Counted from the stretch's first letter, positions 1 through 9,371 are shown. The stretch: 64,000 nucleotides of DNA from Prevotella aff. ruminicola Tc2-24 (GCF_900110895.1 NZ_FOIQ01000001.1:496001-560000), one strand, 5' to 3'. Made by a program: numbers and translations. The notes: generated by a model from the sequence alone, not told the origin.

Positions 1-405
1 AATTTCGGAAGTAATCGGAGCGAAGGCGCACAAAAGGTCAGATATGCCGTTGAGGAGATGCAAAACGAGTATCCGGAACTCCCCATCGATGGTGAGATGC
101 AGCTTGACTGTGCTCTTGACAATGAATTGCGCGACGAGCAGTATCCCTTTACACGCGTAAAGGGTAAGAAAGTGAATACGCTTGTATTCCCCAACCTGAC
201 TTCTGCTCGTTCCTCATATAAGATGCTCCAGATGCTTGGCTCTGATGCTGAGGTCATCGGCCCGATCCAAATGGGTCTGAACAAGCCTATCCACTTCATT
301 GACTTTGGTGCATCAGTTCGAGACGTCGTAAACATCACTGCGATTGCGACTATTGATGCATACGTAGGTCAGATTAAGGATCGCCTCTCTGCCATCGGCA
401 AGTAA
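1..405 (+). CDS. maeB: NADP-dependent malic enzyme, C-terminal (phosphotransacetylase-like) part, 5' truncated by window
   Basis: The frame is open from base 1 and codes for 134 residues up to TAA, so the gene begins outside the window. The segment reads like the end of a phosphate acetyltransferase-type domain: NFGSNRSEGAQKVRYAVEEM, then MQLDCALDNELR, TLVFPNLTSAR, IGPIQMGLNKPIHFID and DVVNITAIATIDA. In Bacteroidales this domain forms the C-terminal half of the large MaeB-type malic enzyme, which converts malate to pyruvate and CO2; in that context the acetyltransferase-like part is thought to be regulatory. A free-standing phosphate acetyltransferase is the main alternative and only the missing 5' part would decide. 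A strong terminator follows directly. Confidence 0.8.
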   Translation, partial: NFGSNRSEGAQKVRYAVEEMQNEYPELPIDGEMQLDCALDNELRDEQYPFTRVKGKKVNTLVFPNLTSARSSYKMLQMLGSDAEVIGPIQMGLNKPIHFIDFGASVRDVVNITAIATIDAYVGQIKDRLSAIGK

Positions 406-427
406 CAATTGGCTGAAGCTTTATAAT

Positions 428-457
428 CCCCAGCCTAAAAAGGCTGGGGATTTTTTT
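428..457 (+). terminator. Rho-independent terminator after maeB
   Basis: A 9-bp GC-rich stem (428-436 with 441-449) encloses the loop AAAA and is followed by seven T residues at 451-457. It separates the malic enzyme from the next gene on the same strand. Confidence 0.9.
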
Positions 458-491
458 ATTTTCATCACCAACTAGACACTATTACAACACA

Positions 492-1418
492 ATGAAAGCT
501 TTTATCGTATATTGCCATCCATCAGAAGACTCATTCACCAGTCATGTGCGTGACGCCTTCATCAAAGGCATCGAAGACTCAGGGAACGAATACATTCTTT
601 CCGATCTCTACCAGATGGATTTCAAGACTGACATGTCGGAGAAAGAATACCTCAGAGACGCTCATTATTCGACCAAGCCCTGTTTAGAGGCCGACGTGCT
701 TGCTGAACAAGCGAAGATCAATGCTGCCGATGCCATTATATTCATTTACCCCGTATTCTGGACTGAAGCACCAGCCAAACTTATAGGTTGGTTCGACAGG
801 GTACTTACCTACGGTTTTGCTTATGGTCCAAAAACCATGAAAGTGCTCGAGAAAGGTCTCATCCTTTGCACGGCAGGCAACACGACAGATAAACTTGAGC
901 AGTTCGGCCTACTGCCCAGCATGAAAAAAATCATGTTTGGCGATCGTCTGTTCAATCGTGTCAAGTACACTGATTTTGTGGTCTTCGGTGGCATGACCAG
1001 AGCCTGTCCATTAAGATGCACCGACTGGGACAAGAATCTTACTACCGCCTACAACCGAGGACTGACTCTGTTCAGTCCTACAGAAACTGTATTCTCTCTT
1101 GATGGGCGGCATTTTGTGGCTATAGACAATTCTGATACTGGCGAAGTTTCTATCCAGACCGTGTTCTGCTATCATCAGAAGGACAATATCATTTGGGCCG
1201 AATATTCGGGTGGGAACATTATTAAAGGGTTCCTCGTTGGTACGATTGATACGGATAACGAACTTCAATTCACCTACCAACACATCAACACCTGTGGCGA
1301 ATTGAAGACAGGCTCATGTCACTCTGTACCTAGAACCGAAAACGGCAAACTAAGGTTTTATGAATCATGGCAATGGACATCCGGCCCATCAGGTACCTCT
1401 ATTATAGAGGAAATCTGA
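492..1418 (+). CDS. Flavodoxin_2-type NAD(P)H oxidoreductase fused to a small beta-barrel domain
   Basis: This 308-residue protein has two parts. Residues 1-190 resemble the Flavodoxin_2 (MdaB/NQO1-like quinone reductase) family: MKAFIVYCHPSEDSFTSHV is the flavin phosphate-binding start, followed by ADAIIFIYPVFWTEAPAKLI and GWFDRVL. Residues of about 200-308 resemble a separate family of about 105 residues, often labelled 'n-acetylglutamate synthase' in Firmicutes databases without proof; hallmarks are NIIWAEYSGGNIIKG, QHINTCGELKTG, WQWTSG and a terminal IIEEI. Both parts lie in one uninterrupted frame. Function is inferred as cytoplasmic FMN/FAD-dependent quinone or nitro reduction; the role of the tail is unknown. 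No TAnnTTTG promoter is visible in the 34 bases after the upstream terminator. Confidence 0.8.
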   Translation: MKAFIVYCHPSEDSFTSHVRDAFIKGIEDSGNEYILSDLYQMDFKTDMSEKEYLRDAHYSTKPCLEADVLAEQAKINAADAIIFIYPVFWTEAPAKLIGWFDRVLTYGFAYGPKTMKVLEKGLILCTAGNTTDKLEQFGLLPSMKKIMFGDRLFNRVKYTDFVVFGGMTRACPLRCTDWDKNLTTAYNRGLTLFSPTETVFSLDGRHFVAIDNSDTGEVSIQTVFCYHQKDNIIWAEYSGGNIIKGFLVGTIDTDNELQFTYQHINTCGELKTGSCHSVPRTENGKLRFYESWQWTSGPSGTSIIEEI

Positions 1419-1616
1419 TACGGCTGCATGGAGCAGACAATTCACCTATATTAATATATAGGCATAAAACGGGAAGCATACGGATAATGGGCAACAAGGA
1501 GCAAACAGCAACTTGTTATCGAACACATAATAAATGTATATAAATAACTTTTTGGCTTGACGTATATCAATTATGTGACAAAAAGAAAGATTTTCAATAA
1601 AATAATTGATAAAATG

Positions 1617-1647
1617 TTTGGTATTTCAGATTTTTGATGTAATTTTG
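1617..1647 (+). promoter_or_regulatory. Bacteroidota-type promoter for gdhA (and the 1419-1710 gap)
   Basis: TTTG at 1617-1620 and TAATTTTG at 1640-1647 are 19 bp apart, an excellent match to the TTTG/TAnnTTTG consensus. The start site would be near 1651, leaving a leader of about 60 nt. The rest of the 292-base gap 1419-1710 is AT-rich and I see no gene or clear terminator in it. Confidence 0.8.
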
Positions 1648-1710
1648 CAAGCGTAATCAACGAAATCATTAATTTTAATCATTATAACAACCAAAAAAAG
1701 TAAGAAGATT

Positions 1711-3048
1711 ATGAATGCAGCACAAGTTGTTGAGAATCTGAAGCAGAGATTCCCCAATGAGCCGGAGTACATCCAGGCAGTATCTCAGGTACTTCCCACC
1801 ATCGAAGAGGAGTACAACAAACACCCCGAGTTTGAGAAGGCCAACCTTATCGAGCGCCTCTGCATCCCCGATCGTGTTTGTGAGTTCCGCATCACTTGGG
1901 TAGACGACAAGGGTAACGTACAGACGAACATGGGTTACCGTATCCAGCACAACAACGCTATTGGCCCGTACAAAGGTGGTCTCCGTTATCACAAGAGTGT
2001 GAACCTGGGTATCCTGAAGTTCCTCGCTTTCGAGCAGACATTCAAGAACTCTCTGACCACACTGCCGATGGGTGGTGCCAAGGGTGGTTCAGACTTCTCT
2101 CCCCGCGGCAAGAGCGACGCTGAGGTGATGCGTTTCTGCCAGGCATTCATGAACGAGCTTTATCGTGTTATTGGTCCCGATGAGGATGTACCCGCTGGTG
2201 ATATCGGCGTAGGTGGCCGTGAGGTTGGTTATCTCTTCGGACAGTACAAGAAGCTCACCCACCAGTTCCAGGGCGTGCTCACAGGTAAGGGTCTTTCCTT
2301 CGGTGGTTCACTGATTCGTCCTGAGGCTACTGGTTATGGTTGTGTATACTTCCTGACTTCTATGCTCGCAACACGCGGTATCGAACTGAAGGGTAAGAAG
2401 GTGCTGATTTCCGGTTCTGGTAACGTGGCTCAGTACGCTACTGAGAAGTGCCTCCAGTTGGGTGCTATCCCCTTGACTCTCTCAGACTCTGATGGTTACA
2501 TCTACGATCCGGATGGTATCGACTTCGAGAAGTTGGCTTATGTGAAGGAGCTGAAGAACGTTGAGCGTGGACGTATCAAGGAATATGCTGAGGAGTATCC
2601 TAACGCTGTTTACCACGCAGGTGAGCGTCCTTGGCACGAAAAAGCCGATATCGCTCTGCCTTGCGCTACACAGAACGAGATCAACGGTGAGCAAGCTCAG
2701 GCTCTGATTGACAATGGTGTAATCGCCGTTGCTGAGGGTGCCAACATGCCTTCACTGCCTGAGGCTATCAAGATCTTCCAGGATGCCAAGATCCTCTACG
2801 CTCCTGGTAAGGCTTCTAACGCTGGTGGTGTATCTGTATCTGGTCTTGAGATGTCGCAGAACTCTGAGCGTCTGTCTTGGACAGCCAAAGAGGTTGACGA
2901 CTACCTGAAGCGTATCATGAACGATATCCACGAGAACTGTGTGAAGTATGGTACACAGGCTGATGGTTACATCAACTACGTGAAGGGTGCAAACGTTGCA
3001 GGCTTCATGAAGGTTGCAAATGCTATGATGGCTCAGGGTATCGTATAA
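1711..3048 (+). CDS. gdhA: NADP-specific glutamate dehydrogenase
   Basis: This 445-residue protein has the normal length of the hexameric bacterial enzyme that interconverts 2-oxoglutarate plus ammonia and glutamate in the cytoplasm. The substrate site is seen in GPYKGGLRYH and in LPMGGAKGGSDF, where Lys124 is the expected catalytic lysine. The nucleotide-binding Rossmann motif GSGNVAQYA lies at residues 235-243, and EGANMPS and PGKASNAGGV follow. The gene stands alone between its own promoter and terminator, and its codon use looks like that of a highly expressed gene. It is likely the main ammonia-assimilating enzyme in this anaerobe. Confidence 0.97.
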   Translation: MNAAQVVENLKQRFPNEPEYIQAVSQVLPTIEEEYNKHPEFEKANLIERLCIPDRVCEFRITWVDDKGNVQTNMGYRIQHNNAIGPYKGGLRYHKSVNLGILKFLAFEQTFKNSLTTLPMGGAKGGSDFSPRGKSDAEVMRFCQAFMNELYRVIGPDEDVPAGDIGVGGREVGYLFGQYKKLTHQFQGVLTGKGLSFGGSLIRPEATGYGCVYFLTSMLATRGIELKGKKVLISGSGNVAQYATEKCLQLGAIPLTLSDSDGYIYDPDGIDFEKLAYVKELKNVERGRIKEYAEEYPNAVYHAGERPWHEKADIALPCATQNEINGEQAQALIDNGVIAVAEGANMPSLPEAIKIFQDAKILYAPGKASNAGGVSVSGLEMSQNSERLSWTAKEVDDYLKRIMNDIHENCVKYGTQADGYINYVKGANVAGFMKVANAMMAQGIV

Positions 3049-3081
3049 GACTTGACCATCGGTTATTAATAATGGATAATC

Positions 3082-3118
3082 AAGGAGGCGGACTTAAGAG
3101 GTTCGCCTCCTTCTTTTT
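3082..3118 (+). terminator. Rho-independent terminator after gdhA
   Basis: A 9-bp stem (3082-3090 with 3104-3112) has a 13-nt loop and is followed by CTTTTTG. A short open frame running through it (3072-3290) is spurious because it reads through the hairpin and the next promoter. Confidence 0.85.
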
Positions 3119-3183
3119 GTTAATAATCCTTAAAACAGAAAGACCAGATCTACCGTTATACATTAATTATCAATTAATTGTTG

Positions 3184-3191
3184 TAACTTTG
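3184..3191 (+). promoter_or_regulatory. Promoter -7 box for rpsA
   Basis: TAACTTTG followed by CACC matches the TAnnTTTG box. The -33 region is weak (CATT near 3161). The predicted leader is about 85 nt, long enough for translational feedback of the kind known for S1 genes, but no specific structure was identified. Confidence 0.6.
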
Positions 3192-3277
3192 CACCCGCTT
3201 TGCGTGTACGTACGCGAGCATACAGTTCACATAAAGTCCAACTTTATTAATTACAAACAAACATTTATTAATTTATT

Positions 3278-5059
3278 ATGTCAGAATTAACAAAGAACGT
3301 AAAGCCGCTCGACGACTTCAATTGGGACGAGTTCGAGAATGGCACGACCGCCGGTGTCAGCAAGGAAGAGCTTGACAAGGCGTACGACGAAACCCTGAAC
3401 AAGGTGGCCGACCATCAGGTTGTTGAAGGTACGGTTATCTCTGTTGACAAGAAAGAAGTGGTTGTCAACATCGGCTACAAGAGCGATGGTATCATCCCCG
3501 CTTCAGAATTCCGCTACAATCCCGACCTGAAGATCGGTGACAAGGTAGAGGTTTACGTTGAGAGCGCAGAAGACAAGAAGGGTCAGCTGCTGCTGTCTCA
3601 CAAGAAGGCCCGTCTCAGCAAGTCTTGGGATAAGGTTAACGAGGCTCTCGAGCAGGATGCTATCATCCAGGGTTACATCAAGTGCCGCACAAAGGGCGGT
3701 ATGATTGTCGACGTATTCGGTATCGAGGCTTTCCTCCCCGGTTCGCAGATCGACGTTCACCCCATACGCGACTACGATCAGTTCGTAGGCAAGACCATGG
3801 AGTTCAAGGTTGTCAAGATCAACCAGGAGTTCCGCAATGTTGTTGTCTCTCACAAGGCTCTCATTGAGGCTGAGCTGGAGGCACAGAAGAAGGAGATTAT
3901 CGGTAAGCTCGAGAAGGGTCAGATCCTCGAGGGTACTGTTAAGAATATCACCAGCTACGGCGTATTCGTAGACCTGGGTGGTGTTGACGGACTCATCCAC
4001 ATCACAGACCTCTCTTGGGGCCGCGTAGATGATCCGCACAAGGTAGTAGAGCTCGACCAGAAGATCAACGTGGTTATCCTCGACTTCGACGACGAGAAGC
4101 GCCGCATTGCTCTTGGTCTGAAGCAGCTCACACCGCATCCTTGGGATGCTCTGGATGCCGACCTGAAGGTGGGCGACCACGTGAAGGGTAAGGTAGTTGT
4201 GATTGCCGACTACGGCGCATTCGTTGAGATCCAGCCCGGTGTTGAGGGCCTGATCCACGTTTCAGAGATGTCATGGAGCCAGCACCTCCGTTCAGCTCAG
4301 GAGTTCCTGAAGGTTGGCGAAGAGGTTGAGGCTGTCATCCTGACTCTCGACCGCGACGAGCGCAAGATGTCTCTCGGCATCAAGCAGCTCCGCGAGGATC
4401 CTTGGGAGGCTATCGAGACCAAATATCCTGTTGGTTCTAAGCACACCGCTAAGGTTCGCAACTTCACCAACTTCGGTGTATTCGTTGAGCTCGAGGAAGG
4501 TGTTGACGGCCTGATCCACATCAGCGACCTCTCTTGGACCAAGAAGGTTAAGCATCCTTCTGAGTTCACACAGGTTGGTGCTCAGATCGACGTGATCGTA
4601 CTTGACATCGACAAGGAGAACCGTCGTCTCTCTCTCGGTCACAAGCAGCTCGAGGACAATCCTTGGGACGTATTTGAGGCTAAGTACACCGTTGGTTCAA
4701 TCCACGAGGGTAAGATCAGCGAGATGCTCGAGAAGGGCGCCGTTGTTGCACTCGAGGAGAATGTTGAGGGCTTCGCTACTCCTAAGCACCTCGTCAAGGA
4801 GGATGGCTCACAGGCTACTCTCGGTGAGACTCTGCCATTCAAGGTGATTGAGTTCAACAAGGACAGCAAGCGCATCATCCTGTCTCACAGCCGCACCTTC
4901 GAGGATCCCGCTCGCGAGGAGAAGAAGGCTGCCGCTAAGAAGACCGCCCGCGCTAAGAAGGACGATGCTCCGAAGATCGAGAATGTTGCAGCAAGCACCA
5001 CACTCGGTGACATCGACGCACTGGCTGAGCTGAAGGCTAAGATGGAGAAGGGCGAATAA
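3278..5059 (+). CDS. rpsA: 30S ribosomal protein S1
   Basis: This 593-residue protein contains six S1 RNA-binding repeats. They begin near residues 46, 128, 213, 298, 385 and 470, with the recurrent signature seen as SYGVFVDLGGVDGLIHITDL, DYGAFVEIQPGVEGLIHVSE and NFGVFVELEEGVDGLIHISD. S1 binds mRNA leaders at the small ribosomal subunit. The tail after residue 545 is rich in Lys and Ala (KKAAAKKTARAKK), a Bacteroidota feature. Purine-rich Shine-Dalgarno sites are generally weak in this phylum, so S1 is thought to be important for start selection. The gene is monocistronic, with its own promoter and terminator. Confidence 0.97.
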   Translation: MSELTKNVKPLDDFNWDEFENGTTAGVSKEELDKAYDETLNKVADHQVVEGTVISVDKKEVVVNIGYKSDGIIPASEFRYNPDLKIGDKVEVYVESAEDKKGQLLLSHKKARLSKSWDKVNEALEQDAIIQGYIKCRTKGGMIVDVFGIEAFLPGSQIDVHPIRDYDQFVGKTMEFKVVKINQEFRNVVVSHKALIEAELEAQKKEIIGKLEKGQILEGTVKNITSYGVFVDLGGVDGLIHITDLSWGRVDDPHKVVELDQKINVVILDFDDEKRRIALGLKQLTPHPWDALDADLKVGDHVKGKVVVIADYGAFVEIQPGVEGLIHVSEMSWSQHLRSAQEFLKVGEEVEAVILTLDRDERKMSLGIKQLREDPWEAIETKYPVGSKHTAKVRNFTNFGVFVELEEGVDGLIHISDLSWTKKVKHPSEFTQVGAQIDVIVLDIDKENRRLSLGHKQLEDNPWDVFEAKYTVGSIHEGKISEMLEKGAVVALEENVEGFATPKHLVKEDGSQATLGETLPFKVIEFNKDSKRIILSHSRTFEDPAREEKKAAAKKTARAKKDDAPKIENVAASTTLGDIDALAELKAKMEKGE

Positions 5060-5083
5060 TATCCCCTACTCCTCTCTATAATA

Positions 5084-5114
5084 GACTCCCGGCATTTGTC
5101 GGGAGTCTTTTTTT
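5084..5114 (+). terminator. Rho-independent terminator after rpsA
   Basis: An 8-bp stem GACTCCCG/CGGGAGTC (5084-5091 with 5100-5107) is followed by seven T residues. Confidence 0.9.
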
Positions 5115-5177
5115 GGCACACTATTTGCATAAGGATAGCCAACAGCAAATTGCTAATAGTAAAAACAGATAAAACTT

Positions 5178-7232
5178 ATGCAAAAAGGTAACATCGGGGT
5201 TACAACCGAGAACATATTCCCCGTTATCAAAAAGTTTCTCTATTCCGATCATGAGATCTTCCTCCGTGAGATGGTCAGCAACGCTGTCGATGCGACCCAG
5301 AAGCTGAAGACACTCGCCGCACAAGGTGACTATAAGGAAGAGTTGGGCGATCTGACTGTCCGTGTGAACTTCGATGCCGACAAGGGCACTATCACCATCA
5401 GCGACCATGGTATCGGCATGACAGAAGAGGAGATCGAAAAATATATTAACCAGATTGCGTTTTCAGGCGTAAGCGACTTCCTTGAGAAATACAAGGATAA
5501 TGCCAATAACATCATCGGTCACTTCGGACTCGGTTTCTACTCCTCTTTCATGGTATCAAAGAAGGTGGAGATTATCACCAAGTCGTACAAGGAAGGTTCA
5601 AAAGCCGTAAAATGGAGTTGCGATGGTAGTCCTGCCTACGAGATCGATGATGCAGAGCGTGCCGACCATGGCTCAGATATCATCCTGTATATTGACGACG
5701 ACTGCAAGGAGTTTCTCGACAAGTATAAGTTGGAGGGCCTACTGAACAAGTATTGCAAGTTTATGGCCGTACCCATTGCCTTCGGCAAGAAGACGGAGTG
5801 GAAAGACGGCAAGCAAGTCGACACCGACGAAGATAATATCATCAACAGCGTTGAGCCTTTGTGGACGAAGACTCCTTCTACCCTGAAGGACGAGGACTAC
5901 AAGCAGTTCTATCGTACGCTCTACCCCATGAGCGACGAGCCGATGTTCTGGATTCATCTGAATGTCGACTACCCCTTCAACCTCACGGGTATCCTTTACT
6001 TCCCCCGTATCAAGTCTAACATCGACCTGCAGCGCAACAAGATCCAGCTCTACTGTAATCAGGTATTCGTCACCGATCAGGTGGAAGGTATCGTACCCGA
6101 GTTCCTGACACTGCTCCACGGTGTCATCGACTCACCGGATATTCCATTGAACGTCAGTCGTAGCTATCTACAGAGCGACCGTGAGGTGAAGAAGATCTCC
6201 ACTTATATTACCAAGAAGGTGGCCGACCGCCTGCAGAGCATCTTCAAGGAAGACCGTAAGCAGTATGAGGAAAAATGGGATGACCTAAAGCTCTTCATCA
6301 ACTACGGTATTCTCTCTGAGGATGGCTTCTACGACCGTGCCAAGGACTTCGCCCTGATGAAAGATACAGAGGGTAAGTATTTCACCTTCGAGGAATACAA
6401 GAAGCTCATTGAGGCCAACCAGAAAGACAAGGACGACCAACTCGTCTACCTCTATGCCACCGACAAAGAGGAACAGTACTCATATATTAAGGCTGCTCAA
6501 GACAAGGGCTATTCTGTATTGCTGCTCGACGGTCAGCTCGACGTTCCCACCATTCAGACCCTGGAACAGAAGTTCGAGAAGAGCCGCTTCACACGTGTCG
6601 ACTCAGATATCATCGATCGCCTGATCGTCAAGGCCGATGCACCGAAGTCTGATCTCACGGAAGAGCAGAGTGACAATTTGTCAGCCGTTTTCCGATCACA
6701 GTTGCCGAAGATCGAGAAGGCAGAGTTTATGGTACAGGTTGACGCCCTCGGTACAGAGGCTCGTCCGGTAATCATCACGCAAAACGAGTATATGCGTCGT
6801 ATGAAGGAGATGAGTCGCTTCCAGTCGGGCATGAACTTCTACGGTCAGATGCCTGATGCCTTTAACATCGTACTTAATAGCGACCATCCGCTGGTCAAGA
6901 AGGTGCTCAGCGATAGTGAGAGTGCCACAGCAGAGGCCTTGAAGCCTATCATCAGTGAACTGAAGGGGCAAGAGGCTCGCCTGGCCGCCATCCGACAGTC
7001 ACAGGATAAGAAAAAGTACGACGAGCTGACTCAGGAGGATAAAGATCAGAAGGCAGAAGCAGAGAAGGCTGTACAAGAGCAGAAAGACAAGAAACAGCAG
7101 GTGATAGCCGATTATGCCAAAGACAACGATATCGTTCACCAGCTTATCGACCTGGCTCTGTTACAGAACGGCATGCTGAAGGGCGAAGCCCTCGACCGTT
7201 TCCTTAAACGAAGTGTCGATCTGATCAAATAA
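5178..7232 (+). CDS. htpG: Molecular chaperone HtpG (Hsp90)
   Basis: This 684-residue cytoplasmic Hsp90 has the GHKL ATPase motifs in order: LREMVSNAVDATQKL with Asn35, DHGIGM at 76-81 and GHFGLGFYSSFMV from 114. The middle domain includes FPRIKSNIDLQRNKIQLYCN and DSPDIPLNVSRSYLQSD. The C-terminal dimerisation part is shorter than in E. coli but carries a charged Lys/Gln/Asp-rich insertion near residues 610-655, as in other Bacteroidales homologues. It assists folding and stress recovery. No clear heat-shock inverted repeat is visible upstream; the gene follows the rpsA terminator by about 60 bp. Confidence 0.96.
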   Translation: MQKGNIGVTTENIFPVIKKFLYSDHEIFLREMVSNAVDATQKLKTLAAQGDYKEELGDLTVRVNFDADKGTITISDHGIGMTEEEIEKYINQIAFSGVSDFLEKYKDNANNIIGHFGLGFYSSFMVSKKVEIITKSYKEGSKAVKWSCDGSPAYEIDDAERADHGSDIILYIDDDCKEFLDKYKLEGLLNKYCKFMAVPIAFGKKTEWKDGKQVDTDEDNIINSVEPLWTKTPSTLKDEDYKQFYRTLYPMSDEPMFWIHLNVDYPFNLTGILYFPRIKSNIDLQRNKIQLYCNQVFVTDQVEGIVPEFLTLLHGVIDSPDIPLNVSRSYLQSDREVKKISTYITKKVADRLQSIFKEDRKQYEEKWDDLKLFINYGILSEDGFYDRAKDFALMKDTEGKYFTFEEYKKLIEANQKDKDDQLVYLYATDKEEQYSYIKAAQDKGYSVLLLDGQLDVPTIQTLEQKFEKSRFTRVDSDIIDRLIVKADAPKSDLTEEQSDNLSAVFRSQLPKIEKAEFMVQVDALGTEARPVIITQNEYMRRMKEMSRFQSGMNFYGQMPDAFNIVLNSDHPLVKKVLSDSESATAEALKPIISELKGQEARLAAIRQSQDKKKYDELTQEDKDQKAEAEKAVQEQKDKKQQVIADYAKDNDIVHQLIDLALLQNGMLKGEALDRFLKRSVDLIK

Positions 7233-7265
7233 GCTCTACGTTTCATATAGGTAGTAACTATGTAT

Positions 7266-7307
7266 GATGGAGATATCTTCCTTGTCCAATAAGGAAATAT
7301 CTCCATC
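7266..7307. repeat. Bulged inverted repeat downstream of htpG (7233-7443 gap)
   Basis: GATGGAGATAT pairs with ATATCTCCATC, then TTCCTT pairs with AAGGAA across a single bulged C, giving a 17-bp stem with a 7-nt loop. It lacks a T-run, so it may be an RNA-stabilising or Rho-type end rather than an intrinsic terminator. The rest of the 211-base gap holds the promoter of the next gene and nothing else recognisable. Confidence 0.55.
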
Positions 7308-7415
7308 ACTCATTTCCGAAGGAAATATAGCCATGTTCATCTAATGGCAATGGTAACAGATGATTAAATAGAGCACATTTTCACAATGCCAGGAGGTAAT
7401 ATCAGTTTTTTTCCG

Positions 7416-7423
7416 TAATTTTG
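7416..7423 (+). promoter_or_regulatory. Promoter -7 box for the GH97 gene
   Basis: TAATTTTG lies 20 bases before the ATG at 7444, giving a predicted leader of about 17 nt. No clear TTTG is present at the expected -33 position. Confidence 0.6.
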
Positions 7424-7443
7424 CAGATAATATCAAATCATAA

Positions 7444-9354
7444 ATGATAATGAAAAAAACCAAAACAATTGCACTACTAATGGTAACCGCATTCACCATG
7501 AGTGCGGCAGCAAAGGATTTCACCGTTACATCACCAAACGGTAAATTATTTATCAAGATCCATGCCAACCAACAAAAACTGACATGGGAAGTTAATCATG
7601 GCACGACACAGGTACTAGCACCTTCGGAAATCGGTCTGAACGGTACGCTCCAGAAAATGGATGGTAAGGTTACGAAGAACACCGCCATGATAAGCAACAG
7701 GCAATATCGCGTGGAGTTCCGTGCCGACAACGATGCTGCGGCATACCGCATCCACATTATTGGAAAACGCCCCATCACGATCGACAGCGAGACTGCAGAG
7801 TTCAATTTCTTGGCCGACTATCCGGCTTTCATTCCTTACATCAACGACAATAGAAGCGGAGAACGCTATAGTTTCAGTTTTGAATCCTATTACAATGAGC
7901 AGCCGTTATCAGCCATGTTCAAAGACTCTTTGGCCATCAACCCCTTAGCTGTCAGACTGCCGCAAAACAAGTTAGCTGTCATCGCTGATATGGGAGCTGT
8001 TGACTATCCGGGCATGTTCCTGCTTAGAAATGGAGAACACGGACTGAAAGCCTGTTTCGCCCCTGTTCCAACTCGCGAAGAGATAAGCGGCTATGCCCGT
8101 CTAAACCTGGTGCCGACAGCGCGAGCCAGTTATATTGCCAAGGATGTGAAAGGCTCACTACCCTGGCGTATCGTTATGGTCACAGAACAGGACAAGGACT
8201 TGCTCAATGCCCGTCTTCCACAGCGGTTTGGTCCTTCTTGTCAACTTAAAGACACCTCATGGATCCGTCCAGGTAAGGTAGCATGGGACTGGTGGAATGC
8301 CACCATGCTGACAGGTGTTCCCTTCCGTGCTGGCATGAACACTGACACCTACCGTTATTATATCGACTTTGCTGCCCGCAACCATCTTGAGTACATTATT
8401 ATCGACGAAGGATGGAGCACCGACGAGAGCCTGCGCTCAGAATTGAATCCAGACATCGACCTACTCAGTCTTCTGCCCTACGCAGAAAAGAAAGGCGTTG
8501 GAATTATACTCTGGACTTCTTGGCGCAACTGCATCAATCATACTGAAGACGATTTCAAATACTATGCTTCATTGGGCGTAAAAGGCTTTAAGGTGGATTT
8601 CTTCGACCGTGATGACCAGACGGTCATGCGCTCTGCATGGAAAATTGCCGAATGTGCTGCAAAAAACCACTTGTTGCTTGACTTCCATGGCTACCGTCCT
8701 ACGGGCATACAAACGGCATTCCCGAATATTGTCAACTTTGAAGGGGTAAAAGGATTGGAAAATTCAAAGTGGGAACCGAGAGTCGGTGACGGTCCACTGC
8801 ACGACCAACCACGCTATGATGTATCGATTCCATATCTACGTCAGTTGATTGGACCGTTGGACTATACCCCTGGCGCGATGACCAACGCAACACGCGCAGA
8901 GTTCTTTGGTAACAACGACCATCCTATGAGTCAGGGCACTCGTGCCCATCAAGTGGCAATGTACACCATCTTCGACGCACCTCTTCAAATGCTTGCTGAT
9001 GCACCGACGAAGTATGAACGCGAACAGTCGACCACTGATTTTATCAGTCAGATCCCAACAATCTTCGATGAGGTTGTGGCACTCGATGGAGTGTTAGGCG
9101 AATACGCTGTTATAGCTAAGCGCAAGGGTTCGACATGGTATATTGCAGCTATGACCAACTGGACACCGCGTGAACTCACCATCCCACTGTCTATGCTCAG
9201 CGAGGGTACCCACCAGGCAGAAATCTTTGCCGACGGAGTGAATGCCGACCGTGATGCCACAGATTACGTGAAGACACAGATAGAAGTGATGAAAGACAAA
9301 CAAATAAACGTTCGTCTGGCTCCTGGCGGTGGCTGGAGTGCTATTATCAAATAA
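7444..9354 (+). CDS. Glycoside hydrolase family 97 enzyme, secreted
   Basis: This 636-residue protein begins with a signal peptide ending near AAAKD; an ATG two codons downstream is an equally good start. It has GH97 architecture: an N-terminal beta-sandwich (about residues 25-280), a TIM barrel (about 285-550) and a short C-terminal beta domain ending LAPGGGWSAIIK. The barrel shows GKVAWDWWN, IIDEGWS and GFKVDFFDRDDQ. Asp385 in VDFF sits where the retaining, alpha-galactosidase-like branch has its nucleophile, and Glu433 in NFEGVKG is a candidate acid/base. This suggests retaining alpha-galactosidase rather than SusB-type inverting alpha-glucosidase activity, but the subfamily call is inferred. 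No SusC/SusD pair is adjacent. Confidence 0.88.
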   Translation: MIMKKTKTIALLMVTAFTMSAAAKDFTVTSPNGKLFIKIHANQQKLTWEVNHGTTQVLAPSEIGLNGTLQKMDGKVTKNTAMISNRQYRVEFRADNDAAAYRIHIIGKRPITIDSETAEFNFLADYPAFIPYINDNRSGERYSFSFESYYNEQPLSAMFKDSLAINPLAVRLPQNKLAVIADMGAVDYPGMFLLRNGEHGLKACFAPVPTREEISGYARLNLVPTARASYIAKDVKGSLPWRIVMVTEQDKDLLNARLPQRFGPSCQLKDTSWIRPGKVAWDWWNATMLTGVPFRAGMNTDTYRYYIDFAARNHLEYIIIDEGWSTDESLRSELNPDIDLLSLLPYAEKKGVGIILWTSWRNCINHTEDDFKYYASLGVKGFKVDFFDRDDQTVMRSAWKIAECAAKNHLLLDFHGYRPTGIQTAFPNIVNFEGVKGLENSKWEPRVGDGPLHDQPRYDVSIPYLRQLIGPLDYTPGAMTNATRAEFFGNNDHPMSQGTRAHQVAMYTIFDAPLQMLADAPTKYEREQSTTDFISQIPTIFDEVVALDGVLGEYAVIAKRKGSTWYIAAMTNWTPRELTIPLSMLSEGTHQAEIFADGVNADRDATDYVKTQIEVMKDKQINVRLAPGGGWSAIIK

Positions 9355-9371
9355 CAATATAAAGAGGTTTG

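Noticed and set aside
3072..3290. 72-codon frame between gdhA and rpsA
   Set aside because: It runs through the gdhA terminator and the rpsA promoter.
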